Of a stretch of DNA of 64,000 nucleotides, positions 7,964-15,622 are shown one piece after another (the stretch's first letter is position 1; each line of letters begins with the position of its first letter). This DNA is from Agrococcus jejuensis (GTDB lineage Bacteria > Actinomycetota > Actinomycetes > Actinomycetales > Microbacteriaceae). The notes beneath the pieces are model-generated. The model was not told the DNA's origin, made no database searches, and saw only the letters and a list, made by a program, of their open reading frames with translations. The stretch lies in NCBI RefSeq assembly GCF_007679035.1, contig NZ_VEFR01000001.1, positions 248,001-312,000 on the forward strand. The letters are read 5' to 3'. Both the position numbers and the translations under genes were made by a program.

Positions 7964-8328
7964 GCGGCACAGCGATCGTCGCGGACGACGACGACGACGT
8001 GCGCATGCTCATCGAGGTCGCGGTGCGGCGCGCCGGCTACACGATCCTCGCGTCGCACAGCGAAGGGTCGGGTGCGCTCGCCGACGCGCTCGCGCTCGAC
8101 CCCGACCTGCTGGTGCTCGATCACGCGATGCCCGGGATGACCGGCGGCGACGTGGTGCGGGCGCTGCGCACGCAGCGCAGCGACCGCAGGCCGTACGCCG
8201 TCCTGATGTCGGCGAGCGTCGACCTCCTCGAGTCGACCGCCCTGCTCGGCGGCGCCGACGCGCACATGCCGAAGCCGTTCTCGGTGCAGGGGCTGGCCGC
8301 GATGCTCGCCGATCGGCCGAGCGCATGA
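7960..8328 (+). CDS. single-domain response regulator (receiver only), second copy
   Basis: 122 residues from a GTG at 7960 overlapping the previous stop (GTGA). Receiver features are complete: acidic cluster VADDDDD, phospho-acceptor in LLVLDHAMPGM, a Ser in VLMSAS and Lys in HMPKPFS. No output domain. It differs clearly from the preceding receiver, so the two are not a recent duplication. Its stop overlaps the kinase start as ATGA, suggesting that it is one of the kinase's cognate partners. Confidence 0.88.
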   Translation: MSGTAIVADDDDDVRMLIEVAVRRAGYTILASHSEGSGALADALALDPDLLVLDHAMPGMTGGDVVRALRTQRSDRRPYAVLMSASVDLLESTALLGGADAHMPKPFSVQGLAAMLADRPSA

Positions 8329-9959
8329 GGACGCGGCTGTCGCTCGCCTTCCTCGACACCGCGCGGCCCGCCGTGCGCCAGCTCGCATCCGTCGTCGGCC
8401 TGGTGCTCGCGCTCGTCGTCCTCGTCGCGATCCCGGAGCTCCTCGTCGAGCCGACGCTCCTCATGGTCGCGGCCGCAGCCATCCTGCTGGCGATGGCTGC
8501 GGCGGTCGTCGTGCCCTGGGAGCGCGTGTCCGACCGGTGGGTGCTCGTGCTCCCCGTCGTGTCGCTGCTGGCCTTCGGCCTCCTGCGGACGGCGACCGGC
8601 GGCACGCAGTCGGTCTTCGCGTCGCTGCTGCTCCTGCCGGTGATCTGGATCGCCGCCGAGCGCGGTCGGATCGTGATCCTCATCGCCGCCGTCGGCACCG
8701 GCATCGCGATGGCGATGCCCTACATCCTCCAGACCCAGCCGTGGCTTGCCACCCAGGGCCTGCGCGTGCTCGTCACCCCCATCGTGTTCGCCACCGTCGC
8801 GGGCGTCGTCAACGAGCTCGCGGCGCACGGTCGCAGGCAGGTCGCCGTGATGGCTGCGCTCGCCGAGGAGCGCGCCGCGACCAACGAGGAGCTGCGCCGC
8901 GTGGAGGCGTTCAATCGCAGCGTCTGGGATGCGATCCGGCATCAGGCCGTCGTGATCACCGACATGGAGGGAAGGATCGTCGAGTGGGGGCCGGGGGCCG
9001 AGCGGCTGCTGGAGATGCCGCGCGTCGAGGCGGTCGGGCGCATGGCCACGGACTTCCTGCAGCCCGCCGACTCGGAGCGCGCTCGCGGGCTCGAGTTCGA
9101 GACGCTCCTGGGGCTCGCCGAGCAGGACGAGATCGCCGACGGCTTCGAGGTCCGAACGGGCTCGGGCGCGACCGTGCCCGTCGACATCACCTACGACGCG
9201 AGGCGCGACGCGCATGGCGATGCGGTCGGCTACATCCTCATCGCGCACGACATGCGGCAGGCGCGCGAGGCGGTGCGGCTGAAGGACGAGTTCGTCGGCT
9301 CGATCTCGCACGAGCTGCGCACGCCGCTGAGCTCGGTGCTCGGGTACCTCGAGCTCGCGCGCGACGACGAAGCGGGTCTCAGCGAGGAGCAGTCGAAGTA
9401 CCTCGCCGTGGCGGAGCGCAACGCTCGTCGGCTCCTGGCGCTCGTCGGCGACCTGCTCTTCGTGGCGCAGGTCGACGCCGGGCGCTTCCCGCTGGAGCTC
9501 TCGCGCGTCGACGTGCGCACGATCGTGGCCGCCGCGGCCGAGACCGCGATGCCGCATGCCGCCAGCGGAGGCGTCTCGATCTCGGTCGACCTGCCCGACC
9601 GACCGCACGAGGTCCGCGGCGACCCGACGAGGATCGGGCAGGCGATCGACAACCTCGTGTCGAACGCCATCAAGTTCACGCCTCGGGGCGGGGCGGTCGC
9701 GCTCCGGCTCGCGCGCGTCGGCGACGAGCTCTGCGTCTCCGTGTCGGACACGGGCCTCGGCATCCCGAAGGACGAGATGGAGCGGCTCTTCACGCGCTTC
9801 TTCCGCTCGACGACGTCGACGCGTCAGGCGGTCCAGGGCGTGGGGCTGGGGCTCAACATCACGCGAGCGATCGTCGAGGCGCATGCGGGACGCATCGACG
9901 CGTCGAGCGTCGAGGGCGAGGGCACGACCTTCGAGATCTGGCTGCCGGCGCTGGACTGA
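8325..9959 (+). CDS. membrane PAS-domain sensor histidine kinase
   Basis: 544 residues. About six hydrophobic helices fill residues 17-165, with very short loops and no extracytoplasmic sensor domain. A coiled coil (ALAEERAATNEELRRVEA) follows, then a PAS domain at about 195-305. The HisKA helix carries H329 (SISHELRTPLSS). The ATPase domain at about 430-543 has N box NLVSNAIKFTP, G1 DTGLGIP and G2 GVGLGLNI. It is a plain, not hybrid, kinase; the receivers it needs are encoded separately next to it. The signal is probably sensed in the membrane or by the PAS domain. It ends the coupled gene string that begins at 3260. Confidence 0.93.
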   Translation: MRTRLSLAFLDTARPAVRQLASVVGLVLALVVLVAIPELLVEPTLLMVAAAAILLAMAAAVVVPWERVSDRWVLVLPVVSLLAFGLLRTATGGTQSVFASLLLLPVIWIAAERGRIVILIAAVGTGIAMAMPYILQTQPWLATQGLRVLVTPIVFATVAGVVNELAAHGRRQVAVMAALAEERAATNEELRRVEAFNRSVWDAIRHQAVVITDMEGRIVEWGPGAERLLEMPRVEAVGRMATDFLQPADSERARGLEFETLLGLAEQDEIADGFEVRTGSGATVPVDITYDARRDAHGDAVGYILIAHDMRQAREAVRLKDEFVGSISHELRTPLSSVLGYLELARDDEAGLSEEQSKYLAVAERNARRLLALVGDLLFVAQVDAGRFPLELSRVDVRTIVAAAAETAMPHAASGGVSISVDLPDRPHEVRGDPTRIGQAIDNLVSNAIKFTPRGGAVALRLARVGDELCVSVSDTGLGIPKDEMERLFTRFFRSTTSTRQAVQGVGLGLNITRAIVEAHAGRIDASSVEGEGTTFEIWLPALD

Positions 9960-9967
9960 GGGCGCAC

Positions 9968-10018
9968 CGGGGTACACGCCCGCGTCGCTGCTTCGCGGCG
10001 GCGAGGGCCCGGGGTACA
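9968..10018 (+). promoter_or_regulatory. pair of CGGGGTACA motifs before the second receiver-PIG-L gene
   Basis: Copies lie at 9968-9976 and 10010-10018, 42 bases apart (four helical turns). The second includes a -10-like TACAGT (10015-10020) seven bases from the ATG at 10027, which would give a leaderless transcript. The same nonamer precedes the paralogue at 3260. Confidence 0.35.
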
Positions 10019-10026
10019 GTCCACTC

Positions 10027-11043
10027 ATGACGAATCCTCCGTTTTCGGTGGTGGTCGTGAGCGCAGATGCGTCGGCGGCCCTCCGGATCGCGATGGCGCT
10101 CCAGCCGATCGCCGGCATCCACGTCGTCTCCGTCGACGAGCGCGAGGATCTCGTGGCCACCGTGCGTGCGCACGACCCGCTCGTCGTCGTGGGCGACGCG
10201 TCGCTCGTCGCCGACGAGGGGCGGCACGTCGCCGACGTCCGAGCAGCTCGCGCCGGCATCGGGTTCGTCGTCGTCACCGAACGGCCGTCGCTCTCGGACG
10301 CGGTGCTCGCCCTGCGCGCGCGCGTCGACGAGTTCTTCCCGGGGGAGGTCGCCGACGACCGGCTGCGCGAGGCCGTCGAGTCCGTCGCGGCGACGGCGCG
10401 TCTGCGCCTCCCCGCGGTGGTGCCCGGTCGCGTGCTCGTCGTCGGTGCGTCGCTCGACGCCGTGCTGCCCGGCGCGGGCGGCACCATCCTCATGCATGTC
10501 GAGGCGGGCGACCAGGTGGTCGTCGCGACGCTCGACGAGGTCGCCGACGGACCGCGTCCCGCTGCCCTCGACGCGGTGACGAACCACCTCGGCGCATCGA
10601 TCGTGCCGCTGGCCGGTCGCGACGCCACCGACGACGAGCTGCGCGCGGCGCTCGCGTCGCTCGTCGACGCGCAGCAGCCCACCCTCGTCTCCACGCATGC
10701 GGCGAGCGATGCGTCCGCGGCGCATCGGCGCCTCCAGCGCATCGTGATGGAGGCGACGCCCGACGTCGCGAGGGTCTCGTGCTTCCAGTCCAGCGAGTCG
10801 TCGATCGACTTCGCGCCCACGCTGTTCGTCGACGTCGACCGCGTGCTCGAGCAGAAGCTCGCCGCCATGGCCGCGTGGAGCGACGACGCGGCGGCGGCCG
10901 AGCTCGTGCGCGCGAGCGCCGCCTACTGGTCGCGGTTCGGCTCCGGGCGCGCGTGCGAGCCCTTCGAGCTGCTGCGCGACGCCGTGACGACCGGCACCGA
11001 GCGCACGGTCGAGGTCGTGAGGGCTCCCGTCGCATCGGCGTGA
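10027..11043 (+). CDS. degenerate receiver-PIG-L fusion (probable pseudoenzyme)
   Basis: 338 residues, colinear with the fusion at 3260-4318 and sharing its C-terminal signature (AYWSRFGSGRACEPFELLRDA, CFQSSESSIDFAP). The receiver keeps D57 and T85, but the acidic pair is S12-A13-D14 and the Lys is Gly (FFPGE). In the deacetylase part HPDD has become SLDA, and HQDH has become SAAH, with only the last His kept. Zinc binding and catalysis are therefore unlikely. The reading frame is intact and the fold-forming residues are conserved, so this looks like a maintained pseudoenzyme, perhaps a regulatory partner of the active copy, rather than a decaying gene. It is separated from the kinase by 67 bases and has its own promoter-like motif. 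Confidence 0.85.
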   Translation: MTNPPFSVVVVSADASAALRIAMALQPIAGIHVVSVDEREDLVATVRAHDPLVVVGDASLVADEGRHVADVRAARAGIGFVVVTERPSLSDAVLALRARVDEFFPGEVADDRLREAVESVAATARLRLPAVVPGRVLVVGASLDAVLPGAGGTILMHVEAGDQVVVATLDEVADGPRPAALDAVTNHLGASIVPLAGRDATDDELRAALASLVDAQQPTLVSTHAASDASAAHRRLQRIVMEATPDVARVSCFQSSESSIDFAPTLFVDVDRVLEQKLAAMAAWSDDAAAAELVRASAAYWSRFGSGRACEPFELLRDAVTTGTERTVEVVRAPVASA

Positions 11044-11133
11044 TCGCCGTCGGTGCGACGCGGGCGGCGCCGCGCGTGCCCGCACCCTGGGGGCCGCGAG
11101 GAGCGTCGATCGCGCCCGCCTAGACTGGAGCGC

Positions 11134-11952
11134 ATGACCACCGTCGCCGACGTGCAGCTCGCCGTCGAGCGCCTCTGGCCCCGCGAGCGGGCGGAGGACT
11201 GGGATGCGGTCGGCCTGATCGCCGGCGACCCCGCCGACGAGGTGCGCCGCATCCTGCTCGCCGTCGACGCCGTGCTCGACACCGCCGCCGAGGCTGTGGC
11301 GACGGGCGCCGACCTGCTGCTCGTGCATCACCCGCTGCTGCTGCGCGGCGTGACCTCCGTCGCGGCCGACACCGGCAAGGGGCGCATCGTCACCGACCTC
11401 GTGCGCGCTCGGTGCGCCCTGCTGGCCGCGCACACGAACGCCGACGTCGTCGAGCGAGGCACCTCGGGCGAGCTCGGCCGCATCCTCGGCCTGACCGCCC
11501 AGCAGCCGATCGTCGCGAGCGCGTCGGGCGACGGCACGGGCCTCGGCCGCGTCGGGCTGCTGCCCGAGCCGATCACCCTCGGCCGCCTCGCCGAGGTGCT
11601 GGCGAGGGCGCTGCCGTCGACCGCGAGCGGCATCCGCGTCGCCGGGTCGTTCGACCGTCCCGTGCAGCGCGTCGCGCTGTGCGGCGGCGCGGGCGACTCG
11701 CTGCTGGGCGAGCCGGCCGTGGTCGCCGCCGACGTGTACGTCACGAGCGACCTGCGCCACCACCCGGCCTCGGATGCCCGCGAGCGGCACGCGCTCGGTC
11801 GCGGCCCCGCGCTCGTCGACGTGTCGCACTGGGCGAGCGAGTGGCTGTGGCTCGACGCCGCGGCAGAGCAGCTGCGCGCCGAGCTGCCGGGCATCGAGGT
11901 CGCCGTGAGCGACCTGCGCACCGACCCGTGGGACTTCCAGGTGCCGCAGTGA
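11134..11952 (+). CDS. Nif3-like dinuclear metal-centre protein
   Basis: 272 residues. The family markers are present: ERAEDWDAVGLIAGDP near the start, LLLVHHPLLLRG (metal-binding His pair), LAAHTNAD and, near the end, VSHWASEWLW. Nif3/DUF34 proteins form hexamers with two metals per subunit; the reaction is not settled and metal chaperone or GTP cyclohydrolase-like roles have been proposed. A -10-like TAGACT at 11121-11126 lies close to the ATG. The next gene starts about 60 bases downstream and may be co-transcribed. Confidence 0.9.
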   Translation: MTTVADVQLAVERLWPRERAEDWDAVGLIAGDPADEVRRILLAVDAVLDTAAEAVATGADLLLVHHPLLLRGVTSVAADTGKGRIVTDLVRARCALLAAHTNADVVERGTSGELGRILGLTAQQPIVASASGDGTGLGRVGLLPEPITLGRLAEVLARALPSTASGIRVAGSFDRPVQRVALCGGAGDSLLGEPAVVAADVYVTSDLRHHPASDARERHALGRGPALVDVSHWASEWLWLDAAAEQLRAELPGIEVAVSDLRTDPWDFQVPQ

Positions 11953-12010
11953 TGCGCACCATCATCACGACCGCACGCACCGCGACGACTCGTCGCGCGA
12001 AGGAGGACGC

Positions 12011-12751
12011 ATGGCCCTGACCGCGAGCCCAGAGGACCAGCGCCGGCTGCTGACGCTGCAGGACGTCGACACGCGCATCCGTCAGTTCGAGCACAAGGAG
12101 CGCACGCTGCTCGACGACCCCGAGATCGCCGCTGCCGACGACGCGCTCGTGAGCCTCGATCGCACGGTGCTCGAGCGCCTCGGTGCCGTCGACGACCTGC
12201 AGGCCGAGGTGCGCCGCATCGAGGCCGACGTCCAGGTCGTCGAGGCCCGTGCGACGCGCAACCGCGAGCGGCTGCAGCAGACGTCGGATGCGAAGACCGC
12301 CTCGGCCATGGAGCACGAGATCCAGACGCTCGATCGGCGTCGCAGCGACCTCGAGGACATCGAGCTCGAGGTCATGGAGCGCCTCGAGGGCGCGGAGGCC
12401 GAGCTGCAGGCGGCCCGGGATGCGGCGCAGACGGAGCGCGACCGCCGCGGCCGCCTCGCGACCGCGCGCGACCAGGGGCTCTCGGGCGTGCGCGTCGAGC
12501 TCGATGCCGCCCGCAGCGATCGTGCGAGCGTCGAGGTCGGCATCCCCACCGACCTCCTCGCCCTCTACGAGCGCCAGCGCGCCCGCTACGGCCTGGGTGC
12601 GAGCCACCTCACGCGCGGCATCTCGACGGCGAGCGGCGTGCAGCTGACCTCGGCCGAGCTCGCCGACGTGCGCAGGGCCGCGCCCGACGCCGTGGTGCTG
12701 TGCCCGTCGTCGTCGGCGATCCTCGTGCGCACCGAGGAGTCCGGCCTGTGA
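12011..12751 (+). CDS. coiled-coil protein of the C4 zinc-ribbon family, zinc ribbon lost
   Basis: 246 residues. About residues 8-180 form long alternating-charge helices, consistent with an antiparallel coiled-coil hairpin, followed by a short C-terminal domain. The order Nif3-like protein, this gene, then an RNase H-like protein is common in actinobacteria, where this protein ends in a C4 zinc ribbon. Here only one cysteine remains in the ribbon region (VVLCPSSSAILVRTEESGL), so zinc cannot be bound in the usual way. AGGAGG lies before the ATG. The stop overlaps the next GTG. Confidence 0.8.
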   Translation: MALTASPEDQRRLLTLQDVDTRIRQFEHKERTLLDDPEIAAADDALVSLDRTVLERLGAVDDLQAEVRRIEADVQVVEARATRNRERLQQTSDAKTASAMEHEIQTLDRRRSDLEDIELEVMERLEGAEAELQAARDAAQTERDRRGRLATARDQGLSGVRVELDAARSDRASVEVGIPTDLLALYERQRARYGLGASHLTRGISTASGVQLTSAELADVRRAAPDAVVLCPSSSAILVRTEESGL

Positions 12752-13176
12752 CGCGGACGCTGATCGTCGAGGCCGACGGCGGCTCGCGCGGCAACCCCGG
12801 CCGTGCGGGCTCGGGGGCGGTCGTCATCGACCCCGCGACCGGCGAGCTGCTCGCCGAGGTCGGCACGTTCGTGGGCATCGCCACGAACAACCTCGCCGAG
12901 TACCGCGGCATGATCGAGGGCTGCCGCACCGCGCTGAGCATCGATCCGGATGCGGCGCTCGACGTGCGCATGGACTCGAAGCTCGTCGTCGAGCAGATGT
13001 CGGGCCGCTGGAAGATCAAGCACCCGTCGATGGCCGACCTCGCGCAGGAGGCCCGCCAGCTGCTGTCGGGCGTCTCGGTGCGCTTCACGTGGGTGCCGCG
13101 CGCGCAGAACGCTCGCGCCGACAAGGTCGCGAACGAGGCGATGGACGTGGGCGCCTCGTTCGAGCGCCGGCACTGA
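12748..13176 (+). CDS. RNase H-like protein (RNase HI superfamily)
   Basis: 142 residues from a GTG overlapping the previous stop (GTGA). It has the RNase H core DGGSRGNPG, TNNLAEYRGMIEG (Glu), VRMDSKLVVEQM (Asp) and the closing RAQNARADKVANEAMD, giving the catalytic D-E-D-D set. It corresponds to the N-terminal domain of the mycobacterial Rv2228c-type protein, but the C-terminal phosphatase (CobC) domain is absent. Expected role: removal of RNA from RNA/DNA hybrids. Confidence 0.9.
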   Translation: MTRTLIVEADGGSRGNPGRAGSGAVVIDPATGELLAEVGTFVGIATNNLAEYRGMIEGCRTALSIDPDAALDVRMDSKLVVEQMSGRWKIKHPSMADLAQEARQLLSGVSVRFTWVPRAQNARADKVANEAMDVGASFERRH

Positions 13177-13203
13177 CGCGTCCCGCGCGGCACCGCCTCC
13201 CGC

Positions 13204-13209
13204 TACCAT
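13204..13209 (+). promoter_or_regulatory. -10 element of rnpB
   Basis: TACCAT lies seven bases before the predicted 5' end of the RNase P RNA at about 13217, as expected for a sigma-A promoter. Confidence 0.5.
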
Positions 13210-13216
13210 CGTCTGC

Positions 13217-13566
13217 GGGACTGGTCGGCTAGACGGCCGCGTCGCCTTCGGGCGCCGAGGAACGTCCGGGCTCCGCAGAGCAAGGTGGTGGATAACGTCC
13301 ACCCGGGGTGACCCGCGAGCAAGCGCAACAGAGAGCAGGTCCGCCGACCTCGGTCGGTCAGGAGTGAAACGGTGGTGCAAGAGACCACCAGCGTCGTGTG
13401 CGAGCACGGCGGCTAGGCAAGCCTCACCTGGAGCAAGACCAGACAGAAGGCCATGGGGCTGCTCGTCCCGCCTTCGGGTAGGTCGCTGGAGGCGTGCGGC
13501 AACGTACGTCGTAGAGAGATGGCCGTCCACGACAGAACCCGGCGTATCGGCTGGCCAGTCCCCTCG
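13217..13566 (+). ncRNA. rnpB: RNase P RNA, bacterial type A
   Basis: The catalytic RNA that trims tRNA 5' leaders. Conserved regions are visible in order: GGCTAGACGGCCGCG near the 5' end, GAGGAACGTCCGGGCTCC, AGAGCAGG and ACAGAACCCGGCGTATCGGC near the 3' end. The ends pair as stem P1: GGGACTGG at 13217-13224 with CCAGTCCC at 13555-13562. Length about 350 is normal. Short open frames across this stretch are not genes. Confidence 0.95.
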
Positions 13567-13573
13567 AACGCCA

Positions 13574-13606
13574 CGACGGCCCCCATCCATCGGATGGGGG
13601 CCGTCG
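13574..13606. terminator. strong hairpin between rnpB and fruA
   Basis: A perfect 15-base-pair stem, CGACGGCCCCCATCC against its complement, with a three-base loop. It lies eight bases after rnpB and 13 bases after the end of the convergent fruA, so it can stop transcription from both sides. There is no clear T-run, as is common at this GC content. Confidence 0.8.
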
Positions 13607-13618
13607 CCGCGTGCGGGG

Positions 13619-15613
13619 TCAGACCGTGGCGAGCTCGCGCTCGACGACGGGCAGCGGCGCGCGGCGCACGAAGCGCTTGAGCACGATGACCAGCGCGGCC
13701 GACACGAGCACGCCCACGGCGATCGCGACGAGGAACATCGGCCACGTGCCGTTCATCGCGAACATCACGAAGACGCCGCCGTGCGGTGCCTGGCTCAGCA
13801 CGCCGGAGCCCATCGCGATCGCGCCCGTGGTGGCGGCGCCGACGATGGATGCGCCGATGACGCGCAGCGGGTCGGCCGCCGCGAAGGGGATCGCACCCTC
13901 CGAGATGAACGACGCGCCCAGCAGCCAGGCGGCCTTGCCGTTCTCGCGCTCCGCCGCCGAGAAGAGACGACGGTCGAGCACCGTCGCGAGCGCCATGGCG
14001 AGCGGCGGCACCATGCCCGCAGCCATGACGGCGGCCATGATCATCCACGGACCGGGGTTGTCGGGCGTGCCGTTGGCCAGGTTGGCGACGGCGAACGAGT
14101 ACGCGACCTTGTTGATCGGGCCACCGAGGTCGATCGCCATCATGGTGCCGAGGATGATGCCGAGCAGCACGACGCCGGTGCCGGAGAGCGAGTTGAGGAA
14201 GTCGCCGAGGCCGGTCGAGAGGGCGGCGATGGGGCCGCCGAGCACGAGCACCATGAGGCCGGAGGCGATGATCGACGCGAGCAGGGGGATGAGCACGACG
14301 GGCATGAGGCCCGCGAGCCAGCGCGGCACGTTCCACGTGCCCATCCAGCGGGCGACGACGCCGGCGAGCAGGCCGCCGACGATGCCGCCGAGGAAGCCGG
14401 CACCCATGAAGCCTGCGATGGCGCCGGCGACGAAGCCGGGCGCGATGCCGGGTCGGTCGGCGAGGCCGTAGGCGATGTAGCCGGCGAGCGCGGGCACGAG
14501 GAAGCCCATCGACGCACCGCCGATGACGAACGCGACGCAGCCGAGGTAGTACAGGAGGCCCTCGGCGGGGAGGTTCCACAGCTGGTAGGTCAGCGCCGTG
14601 TTCTGCGCCACGTTCTGGCCCACGACGTCGCTGCCGAACGCGATCTCGTAGCCGCCCATCGCGAACCCGAGCGCGAGCAGCAGACCGCCGCCGGCGACGA
14701 ACGGGATCATGTAGCTGACGCCGGTGAGCAGCACGCGCTTGAGCAGCGCGCCGAACGACTCGTTCGCAGCGGGGCTCGCGGATGCGGCGGCTGCCGCACC
14801 GCCTGCGACGCGCGGGGCCGAGGGGTCGTCCGCAGCGGCGAGCGCACGGGTCACGAGCGCGTCGGCCTCGTCGATGCCCTTCTTCACGGGCACCTGCACG
14901 ACGGGCTTGCCTGCGAAGCGTCCCTTGTCGCGCACGTCGACGTCGACGGCGAAGATCACGGCGTCGGCAGCGGCGATGATCGCCGGGTCGAGGGGCTTCG
15001 TGCCCGCCGAGCCCTGCGTCTCGACCGTCACGCGCACGCCGGCGCGCTCGCCGGCGGCCTTGAGCGCGTCGGCCGCCATGTAGGTGTGGGCGATGCCGGT
15101 GGGGCATGCGGTGACGGCGACGAGCGAGCGCGCGTCGGCGGCGACCGTGGGTGCCACCTCGTCGCGGTCTGCGACGGCGGCGTCGACCAGCGCGACGACC
15201 TCGTCGGCCGTCGACGCGCTGCGCAGCGCTGCCGTGAACTCGTCGTCGACGAGCGAGCCAGCGAGGCGCGACAGCACCTGCAGGTGCGTGTCGGCCGCGC
15301 CCTCGGGCGCGAGGATCATGAAGAGGATGTCGGCGGGGCCGTCGGGAGCGCCGAAGTCGACCTGCGGTGCGAGTCGCGCGAAGAAGAGGCCCGGCTCGGT
15401 GACCGCGGCCGTCTTGGCGTGAGGGATGGCGATGCCGCCGCCCATGCCGGTGGGCGTGAGCGCCTCGCGGGCGAGCACGTCGGTCGCGAGGGCATCGGCG
15501 TCGGAGGCGCGTCCTGCCTGGGCCACGAGGCCCGCGATCGTGCGGATGACATCGTCCTTCGTGGCGCCGAGAGGTCGGTCCAACGAGACGAGCTGCGGGG
15601 TGATGACGGGCAT
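13619..15613 (-). CDS. fruA: PTS fructose permease, EIIA-EIIB-EIIC fusion
   Basis: 664 residues. Domain order is EIIA (1-145, phospho-His H65 in IAIPHAKT), EIIB (160-260, phospho-Cys C170 in VTACPTGIAHTYMAA), an Ala/Pro-rich linker and EIIC (about 295-655, eight or more membrane helices with LGGPINKVAY and FISEGAIPFAAADP). It imports fructose and delivers fructose 1-phosphate to FruK encoded upstream; HPr and EI must come from elsewhere. It is the last gene of fruR-fruK-fruA. The short gap after fruK contains GGGAGCTC-type sequence before the ATG. Confidence 0.96.
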   Translation of the reverse strand: MPVITPQLVSLDRPLGATKDDVIRTIAGLVAQAGRASDADALATDVLAREALTPTGMGGGIAIPHAKTAAVTEPGLFFARLAPQVDFGAPDGPADILFMILAPEGAADTHLQVLSRLAGSLVDDEFTAALRSASTADEVVALVDAAVADRDEVAPTVAADARSLVAVTACPTGIAHTYMAADALKAAGERAGVRVTVETQGSAGTKPLDPAIIAAADAVIFAVDVDVRDKGRFAGKPVVQVPVKKGIDEADALVTRALAAADDPSAPRVAGGAAAAASASPAANESFGALLKRVLLTGVSYMIPFVAGGGLLLALGFAMGGYEIAFGSDVVGQNVAQNTALTYQLWNLPAEGLLYYLGCVAFVIGGASMGFLVPALAGYIAYGLADRPGIAPGFVAGAIAGFMGAGFLGGIVGGLLAGVVARWMGTWNVPRWLAGLMPVVLIPLLASIIASGLMVLVLGGPIAALSTGLGDFLNSLSGTGVVLLGIILGTMMAIDLGGPINKVAYSFAVANLANGTPDNPGPWMIMAAVMAAGMVPPLAMALATVLDRRLFSAAERENGKAAWLLGASFISEGAIPFAAADPLRVIGASIVGAATTGAIAMGSGVLSQAPHGGVFVMFAMNGTWPMFLVAIAVGVLVSAALVIVLKRFVRRAPLPVVERELATV

Positions 15614-15622
15614 CGGGAGCTC

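Noticed and set aside
13453..13680. A short frame over rnpB and its terminator
   Set aside because: It lies inside the structured RNase P RNA.
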